Positions 43,706 through 52,186 of a stretch of 63,551 bases of DNA are shown in pieces. This DNA comes from an uncultured Opitutales bacterium. GTDB taxonomy: Bacteria; Verrucomicrobiota; Verrucomicrobiia; Opitutales; Intestinicryptomonadaceae. Position 1 is the stretch's first letter. Every line of letters starts with the position of its first letter. The stretch lies in NCBI GenBank assembly GCA_944389315.1, contig CALXLX010000006.1:1-63551 (forward strand). Reading direction: 5' to 3'. The position numbers and the translations under genes are program-made. The notes under the pieces were generated by a model that worked only from the letters and a program-made list of their open reading frames with translations, was not told the DNA's origin and did no database searches.

Positions 43706-45100
43706 ATGCGCATGCTTTTTGCCCGAATGAAGAAGGTGGTATCCGGCGCGGTATTTTGCGCTGCGGCGGGATTGTCTGCGCTAGGGCTTTGCTCGTGCGC
43801 GTCGGGCGCGGCGGAGACAGATGCGGGTGCGCCGGAGAGCGGATTTAAAAATCTTCTCGAGAGCGTAGTTAAGATAGACGTGTGGGAAAAGACGCAGGCT
43901 GACGGCGGAAGCAGAATAGTCCGTTCCGTCGGCAGCGGGGCGATAATATCCGAGGACGGCCTTATAATAACAAACGCGCATGTGGTGAACATATACGCGC
44001 ATAGAATAGTTGTGACGCTGCCTTCGCTCGAGCGTGTAGGCGCGGAGTTCGTAGGCTGGGACCATTGGACGGATTTGGCCCTGATACGCATAGACCTTTC
44101 GGAGGCTAAGCGCAGGGGGCTGAAATTCTCCCACGCAGTGTTTGGAGATTCCGACGCTCTATTGCCGGGGCAGACCGTCTATGCGGTTGGCACTCCGCAC
44201 GGTTTTGCCAGAACCGTGACGAAGGGCGTGGTTTCAAACACTAACAGGTTCTTCGAGGGAACCCTGCTCGATAGCGGATACGAGACGGGCTCGTTCAATA
44301 CGTGGATACAGACCGACGCGGCTATAAACCCGGGAAACAGCGGCGGCCCGCTGGTTTTGCCTAACGGCGAGATAGTGGGAATAAACACGCGTTCGTATCT
44401 GGGCGCGAGCAATTTGGGGTTTTCAATTCCGTCAAACGTGGCGGCGCAAGTGGCGGATTCCATAGCGAAGTCCGGAGGGGTCGAGAGGAGTTATATAGGG
44501 ATAACTTTGGACTCCATGCAGGACATGGAGTCGTACTTCGACATAGAGGCAAACAGGGGAGTATTGATAAGAAATGTTGATACAGGCTCTCCTGCAGATG
44601 TCGCTGGGATACTTACCGGAGACATACTTCTAAAGGTGGATTCCGCCGATGTTGACGGCCGCTTCCCCGAGCAGATTCCGGGAATAATGAACAGGATATC
44701 TTCCATACCGGTGGGGGGCACGGTGAAACTTACGGTATTGCGCTCCGGCAAGGAGGAGGTTTTTGAGCTTAAGACGGAGCCTCTCGAAAGCAGGGTAGGC
44801 AAGGAGTACGCGCTCGAAAAATGGGGCGCGGGCATAAGGCAGATAACGCGCGTATTTGCGCGCGACGCAAAGATAGACACGGATTCTAAGCTCTTAGTCA
44901 TAGGGGTGCGGGAGGGCTTTCCGTTCGACCTTGCGGGCATAGAACGGGGGGACATAATTTTGTCCGTGAACAGAAAGAAAGTTCGCACTATGGAGGATCT
45001 GGAAAAGGTCTACGGGGAGCTGTCGGACGGGAATAAGGACGTGCTTTTGGAGGTCATGCGCTCCCACGGAATTTCCTTCCATGTTATGAAGGCACGCTGA
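43706..45100 (+). CDS. HtrA/DegP-type serine protease lipoprotein, two PDZ domains
   Basis: Periplasmic quality-control protease. The triad is intact: His in LIITNAHVV, Asp in DHWTDLALIRID and Ser in INPGNSGGPLVL. PDZ1 is at about 270-365 (RGVLIRNVDTGSPADVAGIL) and PDZ2 at about 375-460 (FPFDLAGIERGDIILSVNRK). The signal AGLSALGLCSCASG carries a lipobox-like LCSC, so it is probably membrane-anchored by a lipid. I chose the ATG at 43706; a TTG at 43664 overlaps queF and adds 14 basic residues, and an ATG at 43727 is also in frame. It contrasts with the catalytically dead relative at 37652. Confidence 0.93.
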   Translation: MRMLFARMKKVVSGAVFCAAAGLSALGLCSCASGAAETDAGAPESGFKNLLESVVKIDVWEKTQADGGSRIVRSVGSGAIISEDGLIITNAHVVNIYAHRIVVTLPSLERVGAEFVGWDHWTDLALIRIDLSEAKRRGLKFSHAVFGDSDALLPGQTVYAVGTPHGFARTVTKGVVSNTNRFFEGTLLDSGYETGSFNTWIQTDAAINPGNSGGPLVLPNGEIVGINTRSYLGASNLGFSIPSNVAAQVADSIAKSGGVERSYIGITLDSMQDMESYFDIEANRGVLIRNVDTGSPADVAGILTGDILLKVDSADVDGRFPEQIPGIMNRISSIPVGGTVKLTVLRSGKEEVFELKTEPLESRVGKEYALEKWGAGIRQITRVFARDAKIDTDSKLLVIGVREGFPFDLAGIERGDIILSVNRKKVRTMEDLEKVYGELSDGNKDVLLEVMRSHGISFHVMKAR

Positions 45101-45286
45101 CCGCTTCCATATGTCAGAAGCCCTTTTCAGGATTTTTTTTCGCCATTATTCTAAAAAATGTCGCGCAGGATGGCGCATGCGGCTTTTTAGAGTTTTTGAT
45201 GGGTTGCAGTCTTGCGTTTTTCGGCCTGGCATTTTTGCGAAATTTTTGCTCGGCTTTGCGGGGAATTTCGGATATAAGAAGAAAAG

Positions 45287-46384
45287 ATGAAAACTTTACC
45301 GGAATATATAAGGCAGGCGGTTTCGCTCGGGGCGTCGGATATACATTTTTGCGAGACGGAATCCGTAAGGGTCAGAATAGATACCCAGATGTCTATAATA
45401 GACGAATCTCCCGTGCCAAGGGGCAAGCTCTTGGAGCAGGTTATGGCGCTTTGCGACGACTACGAGCGCGGCCGGTTGTCCGCTAAATTTGAGGGTGGCA
45501 GGGATATAGATTTCTCGTTTTCGATAGAGCATATTAGAATCCGCGTGAACGTGTTTAATACGGAGCGCGGGGTGGGGGCTTCTTTGAGGCTTATTCCGGG
45601 AATACCGCTTACGGCTTCGCAGATAGGCGTGCCTTTCGCGGCGCTGGATATATGCAAGGCCAGCCACGGAATGTTCATCATAACAGGCGCGAGCGGGTCG
45701 GGGAAGTCCACCACTCTGGCGGCTCTTCTGGAGCTGATAAACTCGTCGAGGAAAAACCACATAATTACGATAGAGGACCCGATAGAGTATCTGTTTGCGA
45801 GCAAGCAATCCATGGTTAGCCAGCGCGAAGTCGGCAGGCATGCGCCGAGCTTCTACGAGGCGCTGCGTTCGTCTTTGAGGGAGGATCCTGACGTCATAAT
45901 GCTCGGCGAGATGCGCGACTTGGAAAGCACCAGGATAGCCATGGAGCTTGCCGAGACGGGGCATTTGGTCTTCACCACCCTGCACACGCGCACCGCGGCC
46001 GCCACGATAGACAGAATAATAGGGCAGTTCCCGTCGGGAGACCAGCCCGTCATACGAAGCATGCTCGCGGACAATCTTCTGGGTGTAATGGCTCAGGATT
46101 TAGTTCTCAAGAAGCGCGGCGGCGTTGTTGCGGCTTTCGAGCTTCTGCTGACTTCGCCTGCGCTGAGAAACCTGATAAGGGAGGGGAAGACGCACCAGAT
46201 CCCCACAATAATTCAGACATCGTCAAAAAACGGGATGTTCTCAAAGGAGGATTCCCTCGAAAGGCTGGTCGCCGGAGACGTAATATCCGCGGAGGAGGCC
46301 ATGCGCGTTGCCCCCGACAGGGAGGCTATGCTCGCCCGCCTGCGGGCGAATCCGCGCATAGATTTACGAAACTCATATTTCTAA
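45287..46384 (+). CDS. Type IV pilus retraction ATPase PilT-like
   Basis: 365-residue hexameric secretion-superfamily ATPase. The N-terminal domain begins LPEYIRQAVSLGASDIHFCE. Walker A is GASGSGKSTTLAALLE (about residue 134), the Asp box ITIEDPIEYLF, Walker B DPDVIMLGEMRD and the His box TGHLVFTTLHTRTAA. This order and length fit PilT (or PilU) rather than the extension ATPase PilB, which is longer and has a zinc motif. It powers depolymerisation of pili for twitching or DNA uptake. No other pilus gene is adjacent. Confidence 0.92.
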   Translation: MKTLPEYIRQAVSLGASDIHFCETESVRVRIDTQMSIIDESPVPRGKLLEQVMALCDDYERGRLSAKFEGGRDIDFSFSIEHIRIRVNVFNTERGVGASLRLIPGIPLTASQIGVPFAALDICKASHGMFIITGASGSGKSTTLAALLELINSSRKNHIITIEDPIEYLFASKQSMVSQREVGRHAPSFYEALRSSLREDPDVIMLGEMRDLESTRIAMELAETGHLVFTTLHTRTAAATIDRIIGQFPSGDQPVIRSMLADNLLGVMAQDLVLKKRGGVVAAFELLLTSPALRNLIREGKTHQIPTIIQTSSKNGMFSKEDSLERLVAGDVISAEEAMRVAPDREAMLARLRANPRIDLRNSYF

Positions 46385-46406
46385 ACCGCAGCCAAGTGTA
46401 CTATTT

Positions 46407-47102
46407 CTATCTGCGGCTTGATAGCATGAACTGGAGTATGTACCAGAACATCAGCGCAACCGACGCGAACAAGCCGAGAGCCGCCGCGACATATTGCGTG
46501 TCTGAATAGTCTCTTGCAATAGCGCTGGTTTGGTAGATTACTGCCGCCGCCGCATAGAGAATCATTGCGCCCGAGAACCACAACCCGAGCGGGAAGCCGA
46601 AAATTATCGCGCAGACTATCAGCCCCAGGGCGACGAAAGAGCCCACAATCAAAAAGCTTTTTAAAAAGGAAAAATCCTTGCCCGAAAATAGAACCGTAAA
46701 CGTAAGCCCCGCCACGAGGGCTGCCGTAAGCACAGCGGCGTTTCCTATGGCTTGCGGGGCGACGGCATCGGCGAGAAGCATCAGGGGCAGAAATATCACC
46801 GCTTCTGCCAGGACATATAGAACCAGCCCCGCATATTGCGTGGCCGTCGAGGTCGGGGACATCGCCCAGCTGTTTGCCAGCATCGAGACTCCCATAAACG
46901 CTAGCAGAACTATAAGCCAATTTGAGCCCGACACCATCTTCGCCGCAAGCTCCACCGCGGGCTGGTATTGGAGCAAAAATGCCTCCACTAGCCCGAAGAG
47001 CAGAAGCGCAACAGCAAAAACCGCATAGGTCTTGCGTATGAAAACAGATCTTGCAGCCGCTTTCGCCGCAGAATTTTCAAAATAATTTTCCGTGTAGCTC
47101 AT
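46407..47102 (-). CDS. BI-1/YccA-family membrane protein
   Basis: About 231 residues with seven hydrophobic helices. The cytosolic N-terminus ENYFENSAAKAAARSVFIRK precedes the first helix, the typical start of bacterial Bax-inhibitor-1 like proteins. Internal features TAALVAGLTFTVLFSGKDFS and GFPLGLWFSGAMILYAAAAV are typical of the family, as is the short distance of the last helix from the C-terminus. Family members are pH-sensitive calcium leak channels or interact with FtsH; neither role can be shown here. The ATG at 47102 has AAAGGA about 9 bases upstream, which decides the start against 47138. Confidence 0.88.
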   Translation of the reverse strand: MSYTENYFENSAAKAAARSVFIRKTYAVFAVALLLFGLVEAFLLQYQPAVELAAKMVSGSNWLIVLLAFMGVSMLANSWAMSPTSTATQYAGLVLYVLAEAVIFLPLMLLADAVAPQAIGNAAVLTAALVAGLTFTVLFSGKDFSFLKSFLIVGSFVALGLIVCAIIFGFPLGLWFSGAMILYAAAAVIYQTSAIARDYSDTQYVAAALGLFASVALMFWYILQFMLSSRR

Positions 47103-47166
47103 TGTAATCCTTTCAATCGTAATAAACCGCCGCGGCATAATGCCGCTGGGCTTTTTTATTCTCGGG

Positions 47167-47202
47167 GAAAATGCGCATGCTTTGAAAGCAGAAGCATGCG
47201 CA
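47167..47202 (-). terminator. Terminator of the GH127-like gene
   Basis: An 11-base perfect inverted repeat (TGCGCATGCTT at 47172-47182, AAGCATGCGCA at 47192-47202). Read on the minus strand it is followed by TTTTCC. It starts 15 bases after the GH127-like stop. Confidence 0.7.
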
Positions 47203-47216
47203 CCATTGGTTGTCCT

Positions 47217-49100
47217 TTATTTTCTGCTAAACCATACCCTAAACTCGGAATTTTCGTCCCAAGTTTGTCCGGCATCCGGGTAGGGGACAAAACGGCGCAC
47301 GCTTCCGTCGGCAAGCTTTACGTCCAAAAATCCGAGAAGCCCGTCTGCCCGCTTAACCTCGGCAAAGGCGGGCCTGCCGTCTGTCCCCATGGCTATGTCG
47401 GCGGGCTTGTCGAAATTTGCCTCGTAGCGCTTGTCCATGGCGTACACATACGGGCCCTTGCATATGGCGATTCTCCCGGATACGGAATCCTTCTCTATGC
47501 GCGGGCGCAAATCGAACTTTATGGATACTTCGTCTCCTGCCTTCCAATTTCTGGTGAGTCTGTAATAGTCCCCCGAAGGCACCTTCTGCGGGGCCTGCCC
47601 GTTTATGGACACCGTGGTGTTTTCGCTCCATTCAGGAATCCTAAATTTTAGCTCAAAAGGCCCGTCTATGCCGGATACGCCGTCTATTTTTATATTCGCG
47701 GTATCGGTGTTTATATAGTCTATATCTCCAATAGACATCTTTATCCTGCCGCCTCCAGCGAGTTTTAAGTCTGCTTTGGACTTTTCGTAGAAATTTATAG
47801 TGGCTCCGTTTTTGTGGGTCATGAAAAACATCTTAGGAAGCAGCATCAGGCTTCTCGGGCCGTTCGCGACACAGCAATTCATGTACATAGAACAATGCTC
47901 GGGGGCCGGAACGCGTATGCCGTTCATCTTGCTGAAGTGCGCCCACCAGCCGCCGTCGGCCCTTTGCGCGGCTATTAGGGCGTTGTAGGCGGCCTTCTCT
48001 ATGCGGTCGGCATATTTGGATTTTCCCGTCAGCCTGAGCATCTGCGAGCAGAGCTTTATCCATGTGGTGGTCACGCAGGTTTCCATCCATTCGGCGTAGT
48101 CCCTGTGCTGCTGGGCCCTGCCGCCCACCCACTTTTCGCAGGCGGAGCCCGAACCCAACACGGTTATCTCGTTGTCAAAGATGTTTTCCGCAACGGCTTC
48201 CACGGCGTCAAAATACCTTTTGTTTCCGGTTATCCTGTAAAGCTCGGCAAGGCCCTCGTAGCACGACATCATCTCGTATGCCTTGCTGCGGCCGTCGTTG
48301 CCGAATTCTTTGTCGGCCCTGTCCTTCGGTTTCCTGAACATTTCAACGACGGGAGTTTTCGCCAAGGCTTTGGATATAATCTTCGGGCCGTTGTCGCGCT
48401 CGTAGGAGGAGGCTATGTATTCCGCAAAAGCCAATACTTTTGGGTCTGCGCTCTGGCGGTATAAAAGCGCAAAGGGCTCTAACGCGCTGCCCGAGGCCAA
48501 GCCTCCCCACCAGTCTATTTTATTGATGTCGAGTTTTCCCTCTTCCGGGCCGATTTTTCCAATTATGCTTTGGGCCTCCTTGTGCGCGGCCTCCAAAGTG
48601 GCCTTGTCTCCGGTCCTTTCGTAATCTGCTATAAGCCCGAGCATGACGTATTTCCTGCCCCATAAATCCCACGACTTAAGCCTGTACTGAGGCTTGTACG
48701 TCGTAATTTCTCCGTTTGGCAGGGCCGTGCGAAGAAGCTCGTCCCTGGCGTAGTCGAGCCTGTCGGCAAGCTTGCCGGAAGGCGCGTAAGCATAGGCCAG
48801 CTGGGCGGAGGTGTACCACTTGCCCCAAAATTCCGTCTGCCATCTGTCCGTCTCCATCTTCAGGGCGAAAGGCCTGACAAGCGAGTCTATGTCCCATGCA
48901 AGGATATCCCCTTTGAGCGATCTTTGAATTTGCGAGTCTATCGTTCCCGCCAAAGATACCTCTTCGGGATTTGCAAAGTTCAGAGCATCCCTAACTTTAG
49001 GTTCAAAACCTTTTGCGTCTTTGTAATACGTATTAGCCTCAGCTCCCGCCGAGAAGCATGCTACTGTAATGAATATTGCCAGATATTTGTTCGTTTTCAT
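47217..49100 (-). CDS. Secreted GH127-type beta-L-arabinofuranosidase
   Basis: About 627 residues with a signal peptide (KTNKYLAIFITVACFSAGAE). The (alpha/alpha)6 barrel matches the DUF1680/GH127 group. In that family a zinc held by one Glu and three Cys activates a Cys nucleophile. The corresponding motifs are present: WMETCVTTTWIKLCSQML and MYMNCCVANGPRSLMLLPKM. RFRIPEWS-like FELKFRIPEWSENTTVSING opens the C-terminal beta-sandwich. It would release beta-L-arabinofuranose from plant glycans such as rhamnogalacturonan II or extensin. The ATG at 49100 starts the signal peptide; an earlier frame start at 49154 adds unconserved residues. Confidence 0.88.
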   Translation of the reverse strand: MKTNKYLAIFITVACFSAGAEANTYYKDAKGFEPKVRDALNFANPEEVSLAGTIDSQIQRSLKGDILAWDIDSLVRPFALKMETDRWQTEFWGKWYTSAQLAYAYAPSGKLADRLDYARDELLRTALPNGEITTYKPQYRLKSWDLWGRKYVMLGLIADYERTGDKATLEAAHKEAQSIIGKIGPEEGKLDINKIDWWGGLASGSALEPFALLYRQSADPKVLAFAEYIASSYERDNGPKIISKALAKTPVVEMFRKPKDRADKEFGNDGRSKAYEMMSCYEGLAELYRITGNKRYFDAVEAVAENIFDNEITVLGSGSACEKWVGGRAQQHRDYAEWMETCVTTTWIKLCSQMLRLTGKSKYADRIEKAAYNALIAAQRADGGWWAHFSKMNGIRVPAPEHCSMYMNCCVANGPRSLMLLPKMFFMTHKNGATINFYEKSKADLKLAGGGRIKMSIGDIDYINTDTANIKIDGVSGIDGPFELKFRIPEWSENTTVSINGQAPQKVPSGDYYRLTRNWKAGDEVSIKFDLRPRIEKDSVSGRIAICKGPYVYAMDKRYEANFDKPADIAMGTDGRPAFAEVKRADGLLGFLDVKLADGSVRRFVPYPDAGQTWDENSEFRVWFSRK

Positions 49101-49260
49101 TGCTTCGTGTTGGAAATATAGTCTAAATCGTAATTTCAATAAAACCTTTGTCAACGTTCAAAGGATAGCGGCTTCAAAATCGTCAAAAATCGCGCGGTTT
49201 TCAAAAGTCTCAAAAGTTCTGGCACGCAAGCGATTGCCTTTACTGTAGAGTTTTGCCGCG

Positions 49261-49752
49261 ATGAAAACAAAAACATTAAATTGCATAAACATGCCGCTTG
49301 CCGCGCTATTTCTATGTTTTCTTACTGGAGCGTGCAACGGCACAACCATAACCACAAAAACTTACAGGACTGACGGCTCTTTGGAAAGCGAAACGGTTAG
49401 CGAAAGCTCCGAGACTTCATTTTCGGCCATAAGCAGGGCTTTCTCCGAAAATTCAAAGGAGAAATTGCGTCTGGTATGGCTCGATGCTTCTAAGTTTTCC
49501 TTCGGCTGCTCAGTGCCTGAGGCGTCTTTGGGGGCGGATTATTTCGAGGCAAACGGCGGGTATCTATCAATGCCCATGTCCGCGCAAAACAAAGTTTCCT
49601 ACGCGGAACTCTTGGCCGTTTCCAAGATAGCCTCGTCCACAAAATTCTCGGGAGGGCTGTCCTACGGGGATTTCAACATGCAGGCGAACCCTTCGGCCAA
49701 TGAAAACGGCGGCATCTCTGATAGCGCTCAGACGCAGGAGGAAAAGGAGTAG
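49261..49752 (+). CDS. Small lipoprotein, first gene of a phage-like membrane trio
   Basis: 163 residues. The signal NMPLAALFLCFLTGACNGTT ends in a good lipobox LTGAC, so the Cys should be lipidated. The mature protein starts TTITTKTYRTDGSLESETVS and has no fold I recognise; the Ser/Glu-rich linker is followed by a mixed region and a disordered C-terminus. Small lipoproteins of the form C..TT.TT...DG....T next to holin-like genes occur in the lysis modules of phages, which is the reason for the suggestion. The next gene starts 4 bases after its stop. Confidence 0.55.
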   Translation: MKTKTLNCINMPLAALFLCFLTGACNGTTITTKTYRTDGSLESETVSESSETSFSAISRAFSENSKEKLRLVWLDASKFSFGCSVPEASLGADYFEANGGYLSMPMSAQNKVSYAELLAVSKIASSTKFSGGLSYGDFNMQANPSANENGGISDSAQTQEEKE

Positions 49753-49756
49753 AAAA

Positions 49757-49948
49757 ATGCCGGATACGGAAGAAAACCCAAATGCTGGGTGCGCAAAAAA
49801 GAAGATAGGCTCCTTCCTTAGCGCAAGAGGGGCGGCTATAGGGGCGGCGGTAGGCTCCGCGCTGGTTTTGCTTGGATCGGTTCTCGAGGAGAAGAGCTCG
49901 TGGGTTGGAGCCATTTGGGAAGTGGTTAAATCCGTGTTGTTCCAATGA
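49757..49948 (+). CDS. 63-residue single-span membrane protein (holin-like)
   Basis: A hydrophilic N-terminus with KKK is followed by one hydrophobic helix (AAIGAAVGSALVLLGSVL) and an amphipathic C-terminus SSWVGAIWEVVKSVLF. AAAAGGAG lies about 7 bases before the ATG and decides the start. Nothing beyond size and topology supports a function. Position between a lipoprotein and a membrane-anchored coiled coil suggests a holin or accessory lysis protein; a small membrane-complex subunit is equally possible. Confidence 0.5.
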   Translation: MPDTEENPNAGCAKKKIGSFLSARGAAIGAAVGSALVLLGSVLEEKSSWVGAIWEVVKSVLFQ

Positions 49949-50042
49949 CGTTCTTTGACGCAAGGTTTTTTATGTTTGCACTCTGCCCCCAGAAAGTTCG
50001 GCCGGGCATTGGGGGAAAATTGCCTATGAAAGGGGCTTGGAG

Positions 50043-50456
50043 ATGTATTGCCTTTTAGAGCTTACGGTTCTTGCTTCGGGATTCGGCGATGTGGATACTT
50101 CCTGGCTTGCAAACGCTATGGTTTTCATAGGCGCCGCTAGCGCGAGCCTATTTTATCTCAAGGGATTCTTGCGCAAGGTTCCGCCCGACCACGAGCAGTG
50201 GCGCAAGATATCCGACTGCGACACCCGGTGCCGCGACATATCCGACAGGCACAGCCAGCTCGCCCATTCCGCCGACGAACGCCTGCGCTCCATGTCCGAA
50301 AAATCCGCCGCCAGCCGCGAAAAAATCTATCTGCGCCTAAGCGCCATAGAAACAAAAGTGGGCTCCCTTCAGACTTCAGACGAAATTCAAATGCGAAGCA
50401 TAAATTCAATTTCCGCAAAACTCGACAGAATAATAGAGCGGCACGGCTGCAAATAA
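50043..50456 (+). CDS. Membrane-anchored coiled-coil protein, phage-like
   Basis: 137 residues. A membrane segment at about 20-40 (LANAMVFIGAASASLFYLKG) is followed by a charged region and a long helix (SREKIYLRLSAIETKVGSLQ to SINSISAKLDRIIERHGCK) with heptad hydrophobics. Proteins of this layout often lie near holin and endolysin genes of phages. The ATG at 50043 follows AAAGGGG, which supports it over the TTG at 50037. No endolysin, integrase or structural phage gene is nearby, so this may be a remnant. A terminator follows at 50552. Confidence 0.5.
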   Translation: MYCLLELTVLASGFGDVDTSWLANAMVFIGAASASLFYLKGFLRKVPPDHEQWRKISDCDTRCRDISDRHSQLAHSADERLRSMSEKSAASREKIYLRLSAIETKVGSLQTSDEIQMRSINSISAKLDRIIERHGCK

Positions 50457-50768
50457 ATGGATTCCGCCCGCTTTAGAATTAGGCCTGCGGGGCTTTCCCG
50501 CTAAAGTCGGAATGTGGAGGGAAAATAGAAGATCCCGCCCAAACTATACGGGGCGGCGCGCATTGCAGGGCGCGCCGCCTCTCTTTTTTAGCTCCGCTTG
50601 CAAACGAAGGCTGCTAAAACAGCAAGAACCTTTTGCACCATAGCCAATAAGGCGCAAGATAGGAGTTAGAGTAAGGTAGGCTCTAAACAGCTATTATCGC
50701 AATCTTGGCAGGGAGGAGTTGGCTTGCTTGAAATTTTCGCATTTAGCGATGTCTTTGGGGGAATATGG
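50457..50768. other. Intergenic region between convergent genes
   Basis: About 310 bases with the terminator at 50552-50590. The rest contains only short open frames and no likely gene. If the preceding trio is a phage remnant, an attachment site could lie here, but I found no obvious tRNA fragment or repeat. Confidence 0.4.
50552..50590 (+). terminator. Terminator after the phage-like trio
   Basis: GGCGGCGCGC (50552-50561) pairs with GCGCGCCGCC (50570-50579) and is followed by TCTCTTTTTT. A strong Rho-independent terminator for + strand transcripts. Confidence 0.9.
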
Positions 50769-52004
50769 CTATGCGTTTTTCTCCCGCTGGGCGATGAAGT
50801 CTTCAAGAAGTTTGACGGAGCGCGAGACCTCAAAATTTTCCTCGAGATATCTTCTGCCGTTATTCCCGAGTTTCTCCCTTAGCTCTTTGTCGCCTGCAAG
50901 CTCTTTTACCGCGGCCACAAACGCTTCAGGAGACGCAGAATGGCACCATTTGCCGCAGACCGCCTGCGTTTGTATAAGGTCTTTGTAGTCCGTATTCTTG
51001 TCGGTGGCGGCAAGAATGGGCAGTGCGTTTTGCATGTAGCCGAGCGTTTTGGAGGGATAATTTGGTATGGTGAAATCCGCATTTAGCACAACGAGCCCCA
51101 CATCGCAGCCGCATGTTATCTCTATGTATTCCTCCCTCGGAACTTTGGCCAGATATTTTGCGTTGGAGATTTTCTTTTCGGCTATAAAATTTTTCAGTTT
51201 TTCGGCTTCGTTTCCCGTGCCTATGCATAGGAAATACGCCTTTTCGTATCCGTTTAGAAGCTCGAGAGCCCTGCATATGAAAGGTATGTCTTGCGGGCGC
51301 CCCATGTTGCCGCCGAATATGAATATGCAAGCTTCACAGGGGATAGAAAATCTCTTTGCAAGATTGGCCTTTGCCGCCAGCTTCCTTTCCTCCGACGGCG
51401 CAGAAGCAGACACCTTTTCCGTGTTCGGAAAGAGCCTGACCTTTTCCGCGGGAATATATCTATTGTGCTCTATTATATAGCGCATGTTGCCCTCGGACAT
51501 GCAGCCGATAGCATCTGCAGTCTTAAACATGCACCTTTCCTGACGCCTGAAATAAAGATAGGGCGGGCTATTTTTTGAAAACATCTTAAGGTCTACGGCA
51601 TTTTGCGGAAAGATGTCTTTCTGCATAAGATATGCCGGGGCCGAAAAGTGTTTTTTAGCCCATCTTACAACGCTCCATAGGGTCACGGGAGGAGCCTCGA
51701 ACAATATGAGGTCAAAGTGCCCCGATCCGAAGTTCTTGCGAATAGCCCTTTTCATGACGCGGGGCAGCTCCAGGAAAGCCAGAGCCTTGCGAACGAGCCC
51801 CACGGAAAATATCCTGCGCGTGCGCACGCGGAAAACCTCGACTCCGTTTATATCTTGTACCGTGTTTTGCTGCGGCTCCACGGAGCTGTCCGCCACGGCC
51901 ACGCAGACTTTATGCCCGTTTTTTGCCAGGGCTTCGTCCAAATCGGAATACAGATTTGAAAAACCCTGTTTCGGATAGGCTATAGAAATATGCAGTATGT
52001 TCAT
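50769..52004 (-). CDS. Family 4 glycosyltransferase
   Basis: 411 residues, GT-B fold. The N-terminal half starts ILHISIAYPKQGFSNLYSDL and contains LILFEAPPVTLWSVVRWAKK. The C-terminal half has IFIFGGNMGRPQDIPFICRA and DVGLVVLNADFTIPNYPSKT, the sugar-nucleotide binding region, in a form close to WbuB-like amino-sugar transferases. It probably adds a sugar to a lipid-linked glycan at the cytoplasmic face of the membrane. It is divergent from the aminotransferase-exosortase operon and adjacent to it, suggesting a shared surface-glycan role. The donor sugar cannot be deduced. Confidence 0.85.
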   Translation of the reverse strand: MNILHISIAYPKQGFSNLYSDLDEALAKNGHKVCVAVADSSVEPQQNTVQDINGVEVFRVRTRRIFSVGLVRKALAFLELPRVMKRAIRKNFGSGHFDLILFEAPPVTLWSVVRWAKKHFSAPAYLMQKDIFPQNAVDLKMFSKNSPPYLYFRRQERCMFKTADAIGCMSEGNMRYIIEHNRYIPAEKVRLFPNTEKVSASAPSEERKLAAKANLAKRFSIPCEACIFIFGGNMGRPQDIPFICRALELLNGYEKAYFLCIGTGNEAEKLKNFIAEKKISNAKYLAKVPREEYIEITCGCDVGLVVLNADFTIPNYPSKTLGYMQNALPILAATDKNTDYKDLIQTQAVCGKWCHSASPEAFVAAVKELAGDKELREKLGNNGRRYLEENFEVSRSVKLLEDFIAQREKNA

Positions 52005-52186
52005 GGCGTGTTTTTCAAGAGACTGAAACGGGCGGATACGTTGTCAATACGATTTTCCCCGCGCCAAAAATCTGTTTGACTTAATCGGAACAATTTCGAG
52101 TATTTGTTTAAGGTTTGGGCGCCTTCTTGCGCCTTTTCTTTGGTGTTTATCCATGCGGGCAAAGCCCCGTACGCCTCCCGGTCAAA

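Noticed and set aside
40600..45100. Possible duplication of htrA, since two HtrA-like genes lie 5 kb apart.
   Set aside because: They differ in active site, number of PDZ domains and anchoring, so they are old paralogues rather than a recent repeat.
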